Assembly (NCBI RefSeq): GCF_002953735.1
Contig: NZ_CP025536.1
Location: 378,001 to 442,000 of the forward strand
Source: Streptococcus pluranimalium
GTDB taxonomy: Bacteria; Bacillota; Bacilli; Lactobacillales; Streptococcaceae
DNA length: 64,000 nt
Direction: 5' to 3'
Shown here: one piece after another, positions 27,081 through 36,729 of the stretch
How positions within the stretch are numbered: position 1 is the stretch's first letter
Layout: every line of letters begins with the position of its first letter
Position numbers and translations under genes: made by a program
The notes under the pieces: generated by a model
The model's input: the letters and a program-made list of their open reading frames with translations, nothing else
The model's database searches: none
Told to the model about the DNA's origin: nothing

Positions 27081-27614
27081 TTAACGCTTCTTCAGCTCAA
27101 GATAGCGTTTGTACCAGATATTAACGTAAGACTGTGAAAATGGTCCTTTATGGTTGTTAATCCAATCCACTAAAATTTTGACATTCTCTTTGAGAATAAA
27201 ATCAATATCAGCTGAATAGTGCATTTCTCGCTTGTGAATCTCATATTCATCAACATCAAGCAGTTTTTTCTCCCCATCGGCAAAGACTTTGACATCTAAA
27301 TCGTAGTCGATGTATTTGAGGGCTTCTTGATCAAGAATATAAGGACTAGCCAGGTTGCAATAATAAGAAACGCCGTTATCTCGAATCATTGCGATGATAT
27401 TGAACCAATATTTTTTGTGGAAGTAGACAATTGCGGGTTCACGGGTCACCCAGCGACGACCGTCATGCTCGGTTACGAGCGTATGGTCATTCACACCAAT
27501 AATTGCATTTTCCGTTGTTTTGAGTACCATAGTATCACGCCAAGTGCGGTGCAAACTACCATCATGTTTATAACTTTGAATTGTAATAAAGTCGCCTTCT
27601 TTTGGTAATTTCAT
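27081..27614 (-). CDS. ntdp: DUF402 nucleoside tri-/diphosphate phosphatase
   Basis: A 177-residue DUF402-family phosphatase (Ntdp) that hydrolyses nucleoside tri- and diphosphates with Mg2+ or Mn2+. Family features are the opening [20 protein letters not shown], the acidic metal-binding run [27 protein letters not shown] and the C-terminal [12 protein letters not shown]. The start at 27614 was preferred over 27623 because AGAAAG directly abuts the earlier ATG. It lies between recX and the DUF960 gene in a leftward operon. Confidence 0.9.
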   Translation of the reverse strand: MKLPKEGDFITIQSYKHDGSLHRTWRDTMVLKTTENAIIGVNDHTLVTEHDGRRWVTREPAIVYFHKKYWFNIIAMIRDNGVSYYCNLASPYILDQEALKYIDYDLDVKVFADGEKKLLDVDEYEIHKREMHYSADIDFILKENVKILVDWINNHKGPFSQSYVNIWYKRYLELKKR

Positions 27615-27694
27615 GGCAATCATCTTTCTACAATTTCTTTGTCCTTACTAGTCTATCATAATTTTCAGAAAAAATCACATTGAGATAAGATGGA

Positions 27695-28471
27695 TTACAA
27701 ATAGTCTCTTAATGCCGAACGAATGGCATCGAAATCATAGCCCTTTCTGGCTAAAGCCTGCGTTAACCGTTGTTTTAAATCATAGCCCTCGTATTTTCGG
27801 CTATACTTCCGATATTGCTTGTCTAATTCTTGGTAGATGAGTTCTTCCTCGGTTTCATCATCTTTCTCCAAATCTAGACCTTCAACAGCGATTTTAGCTT
27901 CTTGGTAGGAAAATCCTTTGTTCGTTAGACTTTGGCTGAGCTTGTCTTTTAGGGCTTTAAAAGCTAGCTTACCCTCATACTTGCGCAAGAGTTTCTGTGC
28001 GACGCGTTCAGCGACTTCTATGAAGTCATAGTCACCTAAAACGCCATCGATCGTAGCACTAGAAATACCTTTTTGTATGAGTTTTTGTTTGATGACAAAA
28101 GCTCCCTTATCACCACTGGATAGATTTTGTTCAGCAATAGAGATGACAAACTGCTTATCATTTATCCAACGGTCTGCTTTTAGATTTTCTATCACTTGTG
28201 GAATGATAGATGCCTCAATCTCATGTTTATAAAGGTAATCTTTTACTTCTTTTTCCGTGCGTTGTTTGAAAGAAAGAAAATAAAGAGCTAGGTTTTTCCC
28301 GTAAGAAAATTGGGCAAACTGACGAATTTGATTCAATTCTTCTTTAGAAACAGACATGCCCTTGGTCAGCATAAAACGAACGATAGTATCCTCAGTAATA
28401 TACAATTTATCCGACTCATCCAGCTCTAAAAGATAGAGACGCTTTTTCTTCTCGATTTTAGTGATTTTCAT
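27695..28471 (-). CDS. recX: Recombination regulator RecX
   Basis: A 258-residue all-helical protein that caps RecA filaments and limits recombination. It has the tandem three-helix RecX repeats, with conserved signatures [34 protein letters not shown] and a closing [19 protein letters not shown]. The length is normal for the long Firmicute form. GGAGACTAAGC precedes ATG 28471; the upstream gene ends 2 bases earlier. Confidence 0.93.
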   Translation of the reverse strand: MKITKIEKKKRLYLLELDESDKLYITEDTIVRFMLTKGMSVSKEELNQIRQFAQFSYGKNLALYFLSFKQRTEKEVKDYLYKHEIEASIIPQVIENLKADRWINDKQFVISIAEQNLSSGDKGAFVIKQKLIQKGISSATIDGVLGDYDFIEVAERVAQKLLRKYEGKLAFKALKDKLSQSLTNKGFSYQEAKIAVEGLDLEKDDETEEELIYQELDKQYRKYSRKYEGYDLKQRLTQALARKGYDFDAIRSALRDYL

Positions 28472-28473
28472 GC

Positions 28474-29253
28474 TTAGTCTCCAAAGGCTTCGTGTGCTGC
28501 AACAATTTTTAATTTATCCCAGTCAATTTCTTCTCGTGAATAGCTGTCTAGAAAAATATCGATGTATTTGTTATCAGCTAAATTATAATGGATGGACCAA
28601 ATAGCCCAAAAGATATCAATATGCTTTTCACTATAGCCAGAAAGGCCCCAATCTATGAAGGTTGAGAAAGTTTGGCTGTCTTTTAAAATAATATTAGGTA
28701 GACAGGCATCACCATGTATGAAGGCATTTGTTTCTAACAGATATCCTTGGTCTTGTACTAAGTAAATGGCTTCATCTTTACCTGAGATATTAAAGTATGG
28801 AAGGAGTGCTTTTTGATAGAAAACACCTTTTTGATAGTTGATTTTGCTTGTTTGACGATAAGTATCAAGAAGATTGTCTTGCGGAAAATCCTTTGGTCTT
28901 AATTGATGCAGATCACGCAATGCTTTTCCTAAAATCTTACAGACTGATTCTGGCTGATCCAAAAAAGATGTTGCAGCAGAACCCATTGCTGCCCTTGTCA
29001 GGAGATAGTCTTTGTCGGTACTGATATAATCAATCACCTCAACTCCCATATCATGTGTGAAAAAATAGTGAGTTAATGTTGCTTCTTTGGCAAGTTTTCC
29101 ATGTGCATCAATTTTCAGAAAGAAATCATTACCAACTTTTAGAACCAGTGCTCCAGAATGAGATGATAAATCATAACACTTTTGTTTATTGAGATAAGGC
29201 TGTAATTTGTCGGGGAATTCTTCAATCTTCAGTTTGAATTCAAGATTTTTCAT
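28474..29253 (-). CDS. Aminoglycoside phosphotransferase-like (APH) kinase family protein
   Basis: A 259-residue protein with the APH/ChoK kinase fold. The Brenner-type catalytic loop is HGDACLPN and the metal-binding DFG-equivalent is IDWGLSG. The conserved place ahead of recX suggests a housekeeping small-molecule kinase rather than an acquired resistance gene, but the substrate is unknown. Start ATG 29253 was chosen on homology-like length; the -10 box TGTTATAAT ends only 6 bases upstream, so the mRNA would begin at or near the A of the ATG (leaderless). An alternative TTG start at 29289 with AAGGA would place that -10 inside the coding region. Confidence 0.78.
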   Translation of the reverse strand: MKNLEFKLKIEEFPDKLQPYLNKQKCYDLSSHSGALVLKVGNDFFLKIDAHGKLAKEATLTHYFFTHDMGVEVIDYISTDKDYLLTRAAMGSAATSFLDQPESVCKILGKALRDLHQLRPKDFPQDNLLDTYRQTSKINYQKGVFYQKALLPYFNISGKDEAIYLVQDQGYLLETNAFIHGDACLPNIILKDSQTFSTFIDWGLSGYSEKHIDIFWAIWSIHYNLADNKYIDIFLDSYSREEIDWDKLKIVAAHEAFGD

Positions 29254-29259
29254 GCCTTT

Positions 29260-29268
29260 ATTATAACA
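29260..29268 (-). promoter_or_regulatory. Extended -10, apparently leaderless promoter
   Basis: TGTTATAAT on the minus strand (29268-29260). Six bases (AAAGGC) separate the -10 from ATG 29253, so transcription would start at about the start codon. Confidence 0.6.
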
Positions 29269-29313
29269 AAAATGGTAAAATGGTAGCAAAGATTCCTTGA
29301 AAGAAGAGTTGAT

Positions 29314-30279
29314 ATGACTAAAAAAAATAATGATAAGATTGTCGATTTTAGCGACTATTTAGCTGAAAAGGATTTTGAAGAACTCCTCCAAAGTGAATTA
29401 GCTGGTTTTTCTGATGAGGAGTTGGATGAACTTTATGATGATTTGGCATTTGGAGAAGAGTTTGAAGACTTAGAAGGAGAAGCAGCCTTAGGCAAAATGA
29501 GCTATCAAACGCTCAGAGACTTAGAAAGAACGGAAGCTCAGGGGCATGATAGCTGGCTAGCTTCTGAGCCAGTTGGTTGGATAAACTTGGACGAGCGCCC
29601 TTATCTATCCACGAAGATGGAGCTTGCTGTCGTTTATAAGCAGAGTGGTCTTTATCAAAAAGCTTTGACTCATTTTTTAGAGATTTACAATCATGATGAG
29701 GGGGATCGATTAGGTACCCGTTATGAACTGATGGCTATCTATGTTTTGACGTCAAATCACCAAGCAGCCAAAGCTTTATTTGCTAGTCAACCGTATCATC
29801 GAGACGATTTAATGATGGTCATTCCGATGATTATTGCTAATATTTTAGCTGGTAATGATCAAGAAGCTAAGACCCTACTTGATGGCTGGTTATACCGAAT
29901 TGATGGGCTCAAAGAATTTTGTAAAAATCCTGTTATGCCTATGGATGAGATTATGGAAGCAGGAAGTTTAGATGCCTATCAACCTAATAGCATGACAGCT
30001 GTTTATGTTTCTCTCAGTACTTTTTTAGCCATTCTTATCCCATCAAGTCATTACATTATGTCTGTTATCCATGAATTTCTGGAGTTTGAAACTGGGGGGC
30101 CTTTTGTAGAAGACTTGGCCGTTTTAAACAGTGCACAGATAGAGACTTTGTATAATCTTGGTATTGTGACCTTGCAAGATCTTAAAGAATGGACCGAGAA
30201 AGAATTTCTAGCTATCCCTAAAATGGGTCCTGCAACACTTAGGGCGCTAAAAGAGAAGGGAGTGGTATTTCAGTCGTGA
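29314..30279 (+). CDS. TPR-like protein with C-terminal helix-hairpin-helix domain
   Basis: A 321-residue cytosolic protein. After a very acidic N-terminus ([19 protein letters not shown] ... [17 protein letters not shown]) come helical repeats of tetratricopeptide type (about residues 105-190: [20 protein letters not shown]). The last 50 residues ([20 protein letters not shown] then [17 protein letters not shown]) look like a helix-hairpin-helix or RNA-polymerase alpha-CTD-like module. The combination suggests a protein-protein scaffold with a nucleic-acid contact, but no function is known to me. Its stop overlaps the GTG start of rlmD, so it is co-translated with a rRNA methyltransferase. 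Confidence 0.8.
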   Translation: MTKKNNDKIVDFSDYLAEKDFEELLQSELAGFSDEELDELYDDLAFGEEFEDLEGEAALGKMSYQTLRDLERTEAQGHDSWLASEPVGWINLDERPYLSTKMELAVVYKQSGLYQKALTHFLEIYNHDEGDRLGTRYELMAIYVLTSNHQAAKALFASQPYHRDDLMMVIPMIIANILAGNDQEAKTLLDGWLYRIDGLKEFCKNPVMPMDEIMEAGSLDAYQPNSMTAVYVSLSTFLAILIPSSHYIMSVIHEFLEFETGGPFVEDLAVLNSAQIETLYNLGIVTLQDLKEWTEKEFLAIPKMGPATLRALKEKGVVFQS

Positions 30280-31631
30280 GCACATTACAAGTTAAACAAC
30301 GGATTCCTTTGAAAATCAAGCGTATGGGTATCAATGGCGAAGGGATTGGTTTTTACAAGAAAACCCTTGTCTTTGTTCGAGGTGCCCTTAAAGGTGAGGA
30401 AGTCTTTTGTCAGGTGACGTCTGTTAAGCGTAATTTCGTTGAAGCCAAGCTTCTTGATATCAATAAGAAGTCTAAGTTCCGTGTCGTGCCAGAGTGTCCC
30501 ATCTATGAAGCTTGTGGTGGTTGCCAAATCATGCACCTACGCTACGACAAACAGCTTGATTTTAAGGTGGATTTGCTCAAGCAAGCCCTTAAGAAATTTA
30601 AACCAGCAGGTTTTGAGAACTATGAGATTCGTCCAACATTAGGGATGGATAAGCCGCAACATTACCGGGCTAAATTGCAGTTTCAAACCCGCTCTTTTGG
30701 TGGTTCTGTTAAAGCAGGTCTCTATGCTGAAGGAAGTCATCGACTTGTTTCTTTGGAAGATTGTTTGGTACAGGACCAGTTGACGCAGGAAATCATTAAC
30801 AAGATTACCAATCTTTTGGATAAGCACAAGGTTCCTATCTACAATGAGCGTAAAATTCAGGGAATTCGGACAGTCATGGTTCGTAAAGCAGAAGCCACTG
30901 ACCAAGTTCAAATCATCTTTATTTCGAGCAAGTGGATTAATCTAACGGCTGTTATTAAGGATTTGATTGCAGCCTTTCCACAAATCAAAACAGTTGCCTT
31001 TAACCTTAATACGTCCAAATCCAGTGAGATTTATGGGGCAGAAACGGAGATTCTCTGGGGGCAGGATGCTATTGAAGAGGAAGTTTTGGACTATGGTTTC
31101 CAATTGTCTCCAAGAGCATTCTACCAGCTCAACCCTGAACAAACAGAAGTGCTCTACGGTGAAGCTGTTAAGGCACTCGATGTTAGTCCAGAAGACCACT
31201 TAATTGATGCTTATTGTGGCGTTGGTACGATTGGATTTGCTTTTGCTAAGCAGGTCAAGAGCGTGCGCGGGATGGATATTATCCCAGAAGCCATTCAAGA
31301 CGCCAAAGAAAATGCACGTCGTATGGGCTTTGACAATACCCACTACGAAGCAGGTAAAGCAGAAGAAATCATTCCTAAGTGGTATCAAGAAGGTTATCGA
31401 GCAGATGCCCTTGTTGTGGACCCACCAAGAACAGGTTTAGACGATGCCCTTCTCAAAACCATTGTCAAATACCAACCGAAAAAAATGGTTTACGTCTCTT
31501 GTAACGTCTCAACCTTGGCGCGTGATCTGGTCCAGCTAGCGAAGATTTATCAGGTAGAGTATATACAAAGCGTGGATATGTTCCCGCATACTGCACGTAC
31601 AGAGGCGGTTGTGAAGCTAACGCTAAAATAA
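30276..31631 (+). CDS. rlmD: 23S rRNA (uracil-C5)-methyltransferase RlmD/RlmCD type
   Basis: A 451-residue RumA/TrmA-family enzyme. It has an N-terminal TRAM domain ([21 protein letters not shown]), the iron-sulfur cysteine motif [10 protein letters not shown], the SAM motif [15 protein letters not shown], and the catalytic segment [14 protein letters not shown] with the nucleophilic cysteine, plus the general base glutamate in [11 protein letters not shown]. In streptococci the homologue (RlmCD) methylates U747 and U1939 of 23S rRNA, which influences macrolide sensitivity. The start is GTG 30276, overlapping the preceding stop by four bases (GTGA). Confidence 0.92.
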   Translation: MSTLQVKQRIPLKIKRMGINGEGIGFYKKTLVFVRGALKGEEVFCQVTSVKRNFVEAKLLDINKKSKFRVVPECPIYEACGGCQIMHLRYDKQLDFKVDLLKQALKKFKPAGFENYEIRPTLGMDKPQHYRAKLQFQTRSFGGSVKAGLYAEGSHRLVSLEDCLVQDQLTQEIINKITNLLDKHKVPIYNERKIQGIRTVMVRKAEATDQVQIIFISSKWINLTAVIKDLIAAFPQIKTVAFNLNTSKSSEIYGAETEILWGQDAIEEEVLDYGFQLSPRAFYQLNPEQTEVLYGEAVKALDVSPEDHLIDAYCGVGTIGFAFAKQVKSVRGMDIIPEAIQDAKENARRMGFDNTHYEAGKAEEIIPKWYQEGYRADALVVDPPRTGLDDALLKTIVKYQPKKMVYVSCNVSTLARDLVQLAKIYQVEYIQSVDMFPHTARTEAVVKLTLK

Positions 31632-31808
31632 AAGTTCTCCAATCCTTTCCAATTTCAAGGGATTGGCTAAAACGATCTTTCTCCAGATTATTTCACTTCC
31701 GAAATCCCTCAACTCTTGTTTTTTAGTTAGGAGTTTACAACAGTCTTCTACGAGATTTTTGCAAATATATCGCTGTTAATTAAGAGATTTCTTTACTTCA
31801 ATCAAAGT

Positions 31809-31817
31809 TGTTACAAT
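31809..31817 (+). promoter_or_regulatory. Extended -10 promoter
   Basis: TGTTACAAT (31809-31817) lies 21 bases before ATG 31839, leaving room for the ribosome binding site AAGGAG. Bases 31632-31808 hold no gene; an imperfect hairpin around 31637-31665 may terminate rlmD weakly. Confidence 0.5.
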
Positions 31818-31838
31818 AACCCATGTTAAGGAGCCCTT

Positions 31839-32465
31839 ATGTTTTCTCAAATCAATCACTATTTACTCTATCAAGGTCTTAAGTACGTTAAACCAGAAAA
31901 ATCTGGTACAGAAGCAGATGCGATGAGGGCATTTAAGGCACAGGGACAAGCTGCGCGTGCTGAGATGAGGAACTTATCTAAAGCTTTGTCTCAAGACTTG
32001 CCTGGTTTTAAAATGGATCGTGTCAGCAACTGGGCCAATCAGGCTCAAATAGGACGACCACATTTTTGGACTTATTTCCATGCTATTGATGATAACTATG
32101 ATGAGGTTGGGTTTGCCATTCGCCTCTATGGTCAACAGGATGATTTTGGTATCTCGGTTGAAGTTAGTTTCATTGAACGTAAGAAATCAGATGAAACACT
32201 GGCTAAACAGGCGAAGGTTTTAGACGTTCCGATAACTGAGCCACTCTATTATTGGGTTCAAGAAAATGGTGAAAGTCATCGGGAAGAAGGAACGGAAAGC
32301 AATAGACAAAAATTGCTAGAGGAGCTGGCTGACGGGAATATTAGAAAAGTTTTAGTTAAAAAGGATATCCCAATGACAGAAACGATGACTATCCAAGAGT
32401 TGGTTCCAAAACTGCTAGAAGCTTTTAGAGATCTATTTCCTTATTATGAAGCTACAAAAAAGTGA
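31839..32465 (+). CDS. Conserved hypothetical protein (HI_0552-like)
   Basis: A 208-residue soluble protein with mixed alpha/beta composition. The pattern RVSNWANQAQIGRPHFWTYF and the following YGQQDDFGISVEVSFIERK recall the HI_0552/G6PD_bact family, whose databank name (glucose-6-phosphate dehydrogenase) is not supported by any dehydrogenase motif that I can see. AAGGAGCCCTT is a clear ribosome binding site. It stands alone, ending in a terminator that shares the stop codon. Confidence 0.75.
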   Translation: MFSQINHYLLYQGLKYVKPEKSGTEADAMRAFKAQGQAARAEMRNLSKALSQDLPGFKMDRVSNWANQAQIGRPHFWTYFHAIDDNYDEVGFAIRLYGQQDDFGISVEVSFIERKKSDETLAKQAKVLDVPITEPLYYWVQENGESHREEGTESNRQKLLEELADGNIRKVLVKKDIPMTETMTIQELVPKLLEAFRDLFPYYEATKK

Positions 32466-32488
32466 GTTCCGTTTGGAGCTCACTTTTT
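32456..32488 (+). terminator. Rho-independent terminator (convergent with serS)
   Basis: A 14-bp stem AAAAAGTGAGTTCC/GGAGCTCACTTTTT (one G-T pair) with loop GTTT. The stop codon TGA at 32463-32465 lies inside the stem. Read from the other strand it can also end serS. Confidence 0.9.
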
Positions 32489-32503
32489 GAACGTCATAAG
32501 GTT

Positions 32504-33787
32504 TTATTTCGGTGCAATCACTTCGGCACCACCCATGTATGGACGAAGCACATCTGGAATGGTGACAGAACCATCTTCATTTTGATAATTTTCAAGAATG
32601 GCAGCGACTGTACGACCAACTGCAAGACCAGAGCCGTTTAGCGTGTGGAGCAATTTAACCTTACCATCAGCTTCGTCACGATAACGGATTTGCGCACGAC
32701 GAGCTTGGAAATCCTCTGTATTTGAACAGCTTGAAATTTCACGGTAAGCATTTTGAGCTGGAATCCAAACTTCCAAATCGTAAGTTTTAGCAGCTGAGAA
32801 GCCCATATCTCCAGTACAGAGAGCTAAAACACGGTATGGCAGCCCAAGTTTTTGTAGGATATTTTCAGCGTTAGCTGTCATTTCTTCTAATTCATTGTAA
32901 GACTCTTCAGGTTTAGCAAATTTCACCATTTCAACCTTGTGGAACTGGTGGAGACGGATGAGTCCACGAGTGTCACGACCAGCTGAACCAGCTTCAGAGC
33001 GGAATGAAGGGCTCATGGCTGTAAACTTGATTGGCAATTCTTTACCATCGATAATTTCGTTACGGTAGTAGTTGGTAAGAGGAACTTCAGCTGTTGGGAT
33101 AAGAACGAATGGACGTTCTTCATCATTGATTTCAAAGGTATCTTCCTTGAATTTTGGATAATTACCAGTTCCAAACATAGAATCACGATTGACCATGTAA
33201 GGCGTGATCATTTCTTGATAGCCTTCTTTAGCATGCTCATCCAACATAAAGTTATAGAGGGCACGTTCTAAGCGAGCACCTAAGTTACGGTAGAAGAGGA
33301 AGCGAGTTCCAGTAACTTTTGCCCCACGTTCCCAATCAAGGATACCCAAATCTTCACCAAGATCCCAGTGCGCTTTTGGTTCAAAATCAAATTCACGAGG
33401 CGTTCTCCAACGACGAACTTCGAGGTTTTCTTCTTCGTCAGCACCCACAGGAACAGAGTCGTGTGGTGTGTTTGGCAAAATAGTGATAATAGCTGTTAGC
33501 TTATCATCAATTTCAGCCAATTCAGCGTCAACAGCCTTGATATCAGCAGAGACTTTTTGCATAGCTGCAATCTGTTCAGACGCATCTTCTTTATTACGTT
33601 TGGCCTGGGCGATTTTATCTGAAGCAAGGTTACGCTCTGCTTTTAATTCTTCAGATTTTGTTAAGAGCTGACGGCGTTTAGCATCTAAATCTTTTAACTC
33701 CGTTAACGTTTCGGCAGCAACACCACGTGTCGCTAATTTTTCCGCAACGTTATCAAAGTCGTTACGAATACGTTTAATATCTAACAT
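32504..33787 (-). CDS. serS: Seryl-tRNA synthetase SerRS
   Basis: A 427-residue class II synthetase. The N-terminal antiparallel coiled-coil arm (about residues 30-105), which grips the long variable arm of tRNA-Ser, precedes the catalytic domain with motif 2 ([21 protein letters not shown]) and motif 3 ([17 protein letters not shown]). ATG 33787 follows AGGAGG; an in-frame ATG 30 bases earlier has no ribosome binding site. A T-box leader controls it. Confidence 0.97.
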   Translation of the reverse strand: MLDIKRIRNDFDNVAEKLATRGVAAETLTELKDLDAKRRQLLTKSEELKAERNLASDKIAQAKRNKEDASEQIAAMQKVSADIKAVDAELAEIDDKLTAIITILPNTPHDSVPVGADEEENLEVRRWRTPREFDFEPKAHWDLGEDLGILDWERGAKVTGTRFLFYRNLGARLERALYNFMLDEHAKEGYQEMITPYMVNRDSMFGTGNYPKFKEDTFEINDEERPFVLIPTAEVPLTNYYRNEIIDGKELPIKFTAMSPSFRSEAGSAGRDTRGLIRLHQFHKVEMVKFAKPEESYNELEEMTANAENILQKLGLPYRVLALCTGDMGFSAAKTYDLEVWIPAQNAYREISSCSNTEDFQARRAQIRYRDEADGKVKLLHTLNGSGLAVGRTVAAILENYQNEDGSVTIPDVLRPYMGGAEVIAPK

Positions 33788-33985
33788 AGAAACCTCCTGT
33801 ATGGTAGAAAAAAACACAACCTGCTTGTCGTTGGAGCGCTAGCTCGCGCGGTTCCATCCAACTTCACAGATTGTGCACTTCATTAATATCAGTAATAATA
33901 ACACGGTAGAATTTCATAAGGCAAAGAGATCTGCTCACAGCAACCGCAGACTTTCTGAACAATCAGCATTACTACTTATCCGTTG
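33788..33985 (-). promoter_or_regulatory. T-box leader of serS
   Basis: The conserved T-box sequence appears on the minus strand as AAGTTGGATGGAACCGCG (33864-33847), followed by an arm and a terminator hairpin with CCAAC/GTTGT and a run of seven T. Upstream, the stem I region has the typical AGAAAGTCTGCGGTTGCTG block, followed by ATCTCTTTGCC, where UCU (33929-33927 or 33927-33925) is the likely serine specifier. Uncharged tRNA-Ser would stabilise the antiterminator. Confidence 0.85.
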
Positions 33986-33990
33986 GAGTT

Positions 33991-34019
33991 ATTATACACA
34001 AAAGAGAAGCAGGTGTAAA
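33991..34019 (-). promoter_or_regulatory. Promoter of serS
   Basis: TTTACA (34019-34014), 17 bases, TATAAT (33996-33991) on the minus strand, immediately ahead of the T-box leader. Confidence 0.85.
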
Positions 34020-34055
34020 CCATAAACCAAGGATTTTTCTTACTTTCTTGAATTA

Positions 34056-34064
34056 TGATAAAAT
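34056..34064 (+). promoter_or_regulatory. Extended -10, apparently leaderless promoter
   Basis: TGATAAAAT (34056-34064) ends 6 bases before ATG 34071, with no purine-rich ribosome binding site between. Confidence 0.55.
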
Positions 34065-34070
34065 AAGTGC

Positions 34071-35138
34071 ATGGAAAAAAGAATATATAATGCAGGAATT
34101 GATTTTTTAAGAATTTTTGCCATGTTTATGATTGTTGTCACCCATGTGTTAGGTAAAGGTGGAGTCCGTGATTCAGTTGCCGGCACAGTTGACGTTCACT
34201 TTTTACAGACTTGGATCATTCAAGCCAGTGTTTATGTTGCAGTTAACTGTTATGCTCTAATCAGTGGTTATGTTGGTTTTCGTTCCAACTTTAAATATTC
34301 TAAAGTAGTAAATTTATGGCTCCAAGTAGCCTTTTATTCGATTGGGATAACCTTATTTTTCTTGATTTTGGGTAAGGATATTGGTTCCAATGATTGGTTG
34401 GCTGCCTTTTTCCCAGTCATTACGGGTCAATATTGGTACGTGACCGCTTATTTTGGCTTGATGTTGACCATGCCCTTCTTCAATATTGCCCTACCGAGAA
34501 TGGAGTTGTCTGATCTTGCCAAGATGATTTTTACAGGTTTTATCGTCTTCTCATTACTACCAGTATTACTGGATACCAGCGTTTCGGAGTTTTCATTATC
34601 CAAAGGCTTTAGCATGACTTGGTTAATTCTCTTGTATATTGCTGGTGCATTCTTGGCTCGTATCGATTTGAAAAAGTATAATAAGCCTTTCATTTTAATT
34701 GGTATTTATGTTTTATCCATTGCAGCAACCCTTATTTTGAAGTACACCGTCAGTGAGAAGTGGTATTGGTACACCTCACCAACCATAAGCTTAGGAGCTC
34801 TGGCTTTATTTATTTTATTCGTCAATCTGAAAATTTTACCATCTGGAAAATTAGTAAGCTTCATTAAGTTCTTTGCACCTGCCACTTTTGGTGTTTACCT
34901 TGTTCACTTACATCCTTTGGTGGTCAAATTCGCTATGCGAGACTTTGCGGAAAATTTTGTGAATCAATCCCCACTTGTTTTCCCGTTTGCTATTCTAGGT
35001 GTTAGTCTCTTAATTTTCTTTGGATCAATTTTAATTGAAAAAGTGAGAATCTGGCTCTTTAAGACACTTCAAGTTTCACAAATGACAACAAAAATTGATG
35101 ATTGGTTGATCTTTAAAAATAAGGTCAAAAAAATATAA
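34071..35138 (+). CDS. Membrane acyltransferase (acyltransferase 3 family)
   Basis: A 355-residue protein with about ten membrane segments. The N-terminus (GIDFLRIFAMFMIVVTHVL) carries the R and H residues conserved in acyltransferase-3 proteins such as OafA and the streptococcal O-acetyltransferases; the histidine in TM1 is thought to be catalytic. It may acetylate a surface polysaccharide or teichoic acid, the acceptor being unknown. It stands alone between serS and manO and ends in a very strong hairpin. Transcription probably starts at the ATG itself. Confidence 0.85.
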   Translation: MEKRIYNAGIDFLRIFAMFMIVVTHVLGKGGVRDSVAGTVDVHFLQTWIIQASVYVAVNCYALISGYVGFRSNFKYSKVVNLWLQVAFYSIGITLFFLILGKDIGSNDWLAAFFPVITGQYWYVTAYFGLMLTMPFFNIALPRMELSDLAKMIFTGFIVFSLLPVLLDTSVSEFSLSKGFSMTWLILLYIAGAFLARIDLKKYNKPFILIGIYVLSIAATLILKYTVSEKWYWYTSPTISLGALALFILFVNLKILPSGKLVSFIKFFAPATFGVYLVHLHPLVVKFAMRDFAENFVNQSPLVFPFAILGVSLLIFFGSILIEKVRIWLFKTLQVSQMTTKIDDWLIFKNKVKKI

Positions 35139-35189
35139 GACTAATAAAACCCAAGTTTCACAAAGGAGACTTGGGTTTTATTAGTCTTA
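35136..35189. terminator. Bidirectional terminator between acyltransferase gene and manO
   Basis: A perfect 20-bp inverted repeat (35137-35188 region; arms AAGACTAATAAAACCCAAGT and its complement) with a 12-base centre. Both stop codons touch or overlap it. T-rich stretches on both strands make it work both ways. Confidence 0.88.
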
Positions 35190-35546
35190 ACGACCTTTTA
35201 ATTTTTGACCGATAATTTGCAGCAAGGTTGGGAGCTTAACGACATTCTCATTGCCGACTTTTTCTCTAGCGATTTTTAGAATTTTTCCAGAATCTTTTGA
35301 TGAAAATAGAAATTTTCCAGAATCTGTAAACACTTCAAAATGGCGACTAACTTTTTTTCCACTGACATTAGCTCCGATTTGTTTGATACTTTTCCAAGGA
35401 ATTTGAATATAGTCTTCAACATTACGATCGCTATAGTATTCCAAAGAAACATCGCCAATCAAAAATTTCCCAACCTTTCCTCCCATACCGAGGTAGGATA
35501 CACCTGTCGTTTGTAGTAACACTTCTTTATTTAAGGATTGTGCCAT
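35187..35546 (-). CDS. manO: ManO, DUF956 family regulator of the mannose PTS
   Basis: A 119-residue soluble protein of the DUF956 family that accompanies Man-type PTS operons in Firmicutes and is proposed to modulate their expression. Recognisable parts are NKEVLLQTTGVSYLGMGGKVG, IQIPWKSI and the C-terminal RHFEVFTDSGKFLFSSKD, a GRAM/PH-like beta layout. AGAAAGG precedes ATG 35546; the earlier ATG at 35573 has no signal. It is 252 bases from manN and separated from it by a hairpin and a repeat, so partial read-through or a separate promoter is likely. Confidence 0.88.
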   Translation of the reverse strand: MAQSLNKEVLLQTTGVSYLGMGGKVGKFLIGDVSLEYYSDRNVEDYIQIPWKSIKQIGANVSGKKVSRHFEVFTDSGKFLFSSKDSGKILKIAREKVGNENVVKLPTLLQIIGQKLKGR

Positions 35547-35621
35547 ATTAACCTTTCTATTTAGAGGATTCACTGATTATAGAACAACTACTATATTGCC
35601 CTTTTGAGCGAATCAGTTTAG

Positions 35622-35730
35622 TGATACTCATTGAAAATCAAAATGTGATCTTGTCAAGTTTACCATCATGAACTTCAGTTCTATCTGAGTCTCCTTTCCC
35701 AGTCAGAATTTGATTTTCGTCTAGTATTAA
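35622..35730. repeat. Small inverted-repeat element (RUP-like) between manO and manN
   Basis: Perfect 10-bp inverted arms GAAAATCAAA (35633-35642) and TTTGATTTTC (35710-35719) extend outward with partial matches (TGATACT versus TAATACT read inward), giving ends of about 21 bp and a total near 109 bp. Size and the end pattern GATACTCnnnGAAAATC resemble the RUP elements described in Streptococcus pneumoniae. No coding capacity. Confidence 0.5.
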
Positions 35731-35763
35731 ATGCTGTTATGCTATGCTTTATATCTTATCATA

Positions 35764-35795
35764 AATAAAAGAGTTTCCAAGAGGAAACCCTTTTT
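35764..35795 (-). terminator. Terminator of manLMN
   Basis: GGGTTTCC/GGAAACTC (one G-T pair) with loop TCTT on the minus strand, just after the manN stop, followed by TTTTATTT. Confidence 0.8.
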
Positions 35796-35798
35796 AGT

Positions 35799-36713
35799 TT
35801 ACATGATACCTGCAAGACGAGCAAGGACACCTAATACGAAGAGACCAACAATCATTGTAATTGGAGAAACTTTTTTCTTAAGTAACCACATACAGATAAA
35901 TGTTAAGATAAGTCCCATCAAACCAGGAATCAATGAGTCTAATTGTGCTTGTAGTGTGTTTGCTTTCTCAGCTGTTAAGCTTAAACCACTGAGAGCATCT
36001 CCAAGAATTCCTTGGAGTTGAGGTCCAGATACCATTCCTTTAGGGAATTCAATATAGGCACCTTCAGCTAATTTTGTAGCAGGTAGGTCAACTGTAAAGT
36101 TGATAGAAACCCAGCGTTGTACAAGGACAGCAAGGATAAACATACCAAGGATTGAAGCTCCTTTAGTGATATCTTGGAGGATACCACCAGACATGTCTTT
36201 TGTGATTTCTTTACCTGATTTGTAACCAAATTCTTGAGTGTACCATAGGAAGCTCATACGAATAGCATTCCATGCAACGAAGAAGATGATTGGACCCATG
36301 ATGTTTCCTGCTTGTGCCAGTGAAGCACCGAGCGCACCAAGGATAGGACGTACTGTAAACCAGAAGACTGGGTCACCGATACCAGCAAGAGGTCCCATCA
36401 TACCGATTTTAACACCTTGGATAGCTGTGTCATCGATATCAGTACCATTTGCTTTCTCTTCTTCAAGAGCAAGTGTTACACCAAGAATCGGAGCAGCTAC
36501 ATATGGGTGAGTATTGAAGAATTCCATGTGGCGTTCAAGAGCAGCAGCACGGTCTTCTTTAGTAGTATATAGTTTTTTGATTGCCGGAACGAGTGAGTAA
36601 GCCCAACCTAGGTTTTGCATACGCTCGTAGTTCCAAGATCCTTGAAGGAATTGTGAACGGAACCATACTTTTTGGCGATCTGATTTTGATAATTTGATTT
36701 GAGTTTCAGTCAT
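35799..36713 (-). CDS. manN: Mannose/glucose PTS system component IID
   Basis: A 304-residue integral membrane subunit of the Man-family PTS permease. The N-terminal amphipathic segment (WFRSQFLQGSWNYERMQNLGW) and the glycine-rich region GVKIGMMGPLAGIGDPVFWFT are typical of IID, and one strong TM segment ends the protein. With IIC it forms the sugar-conducting complex (also the docking site for class IIa bacteriocins in relatives). ATG 36713 follows GGGAG at 8 bases; an ATG three codons earlier is possible. Confidence 0.95.
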   Translation of the reverse strand: MTETQIKLSKSDRQKVWFRSQFLQGSWNYERMQNLGWAYSLVPAIKKLYTTKEDRAAALERHMEFFNTHPYVAAPILGVTLALEEEKANGTDIDDTAIQGVKIGMMGPLAGIGDPVFWFTVRPILGALGASLAQAGNIMGPIIFFVAWNAIRMSFLWYTQEFGYKSGKEITKDMSGGILQDITKGASILGMFILAVLVQRWVSINFTVDLPATKLAEGAYIEFPKGMVSGPQLQGILGDALSGLSLTAEKANTLQAQLDSLIPGLMGLILTFICMWLLKKKVSPITMIVGLFVLGVLARLAGIM

Positions 36714-36729
36714 TGTAGGCACTCCCTTC

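Noticed and set aside
28474..29253. Acquired aminoglycoside resistance gene
   Set aside because: Although the kinase motifs are present, the gene is tightly joined to recX, has normal composition and no mobile context; a housekeeping kinase is more likely.
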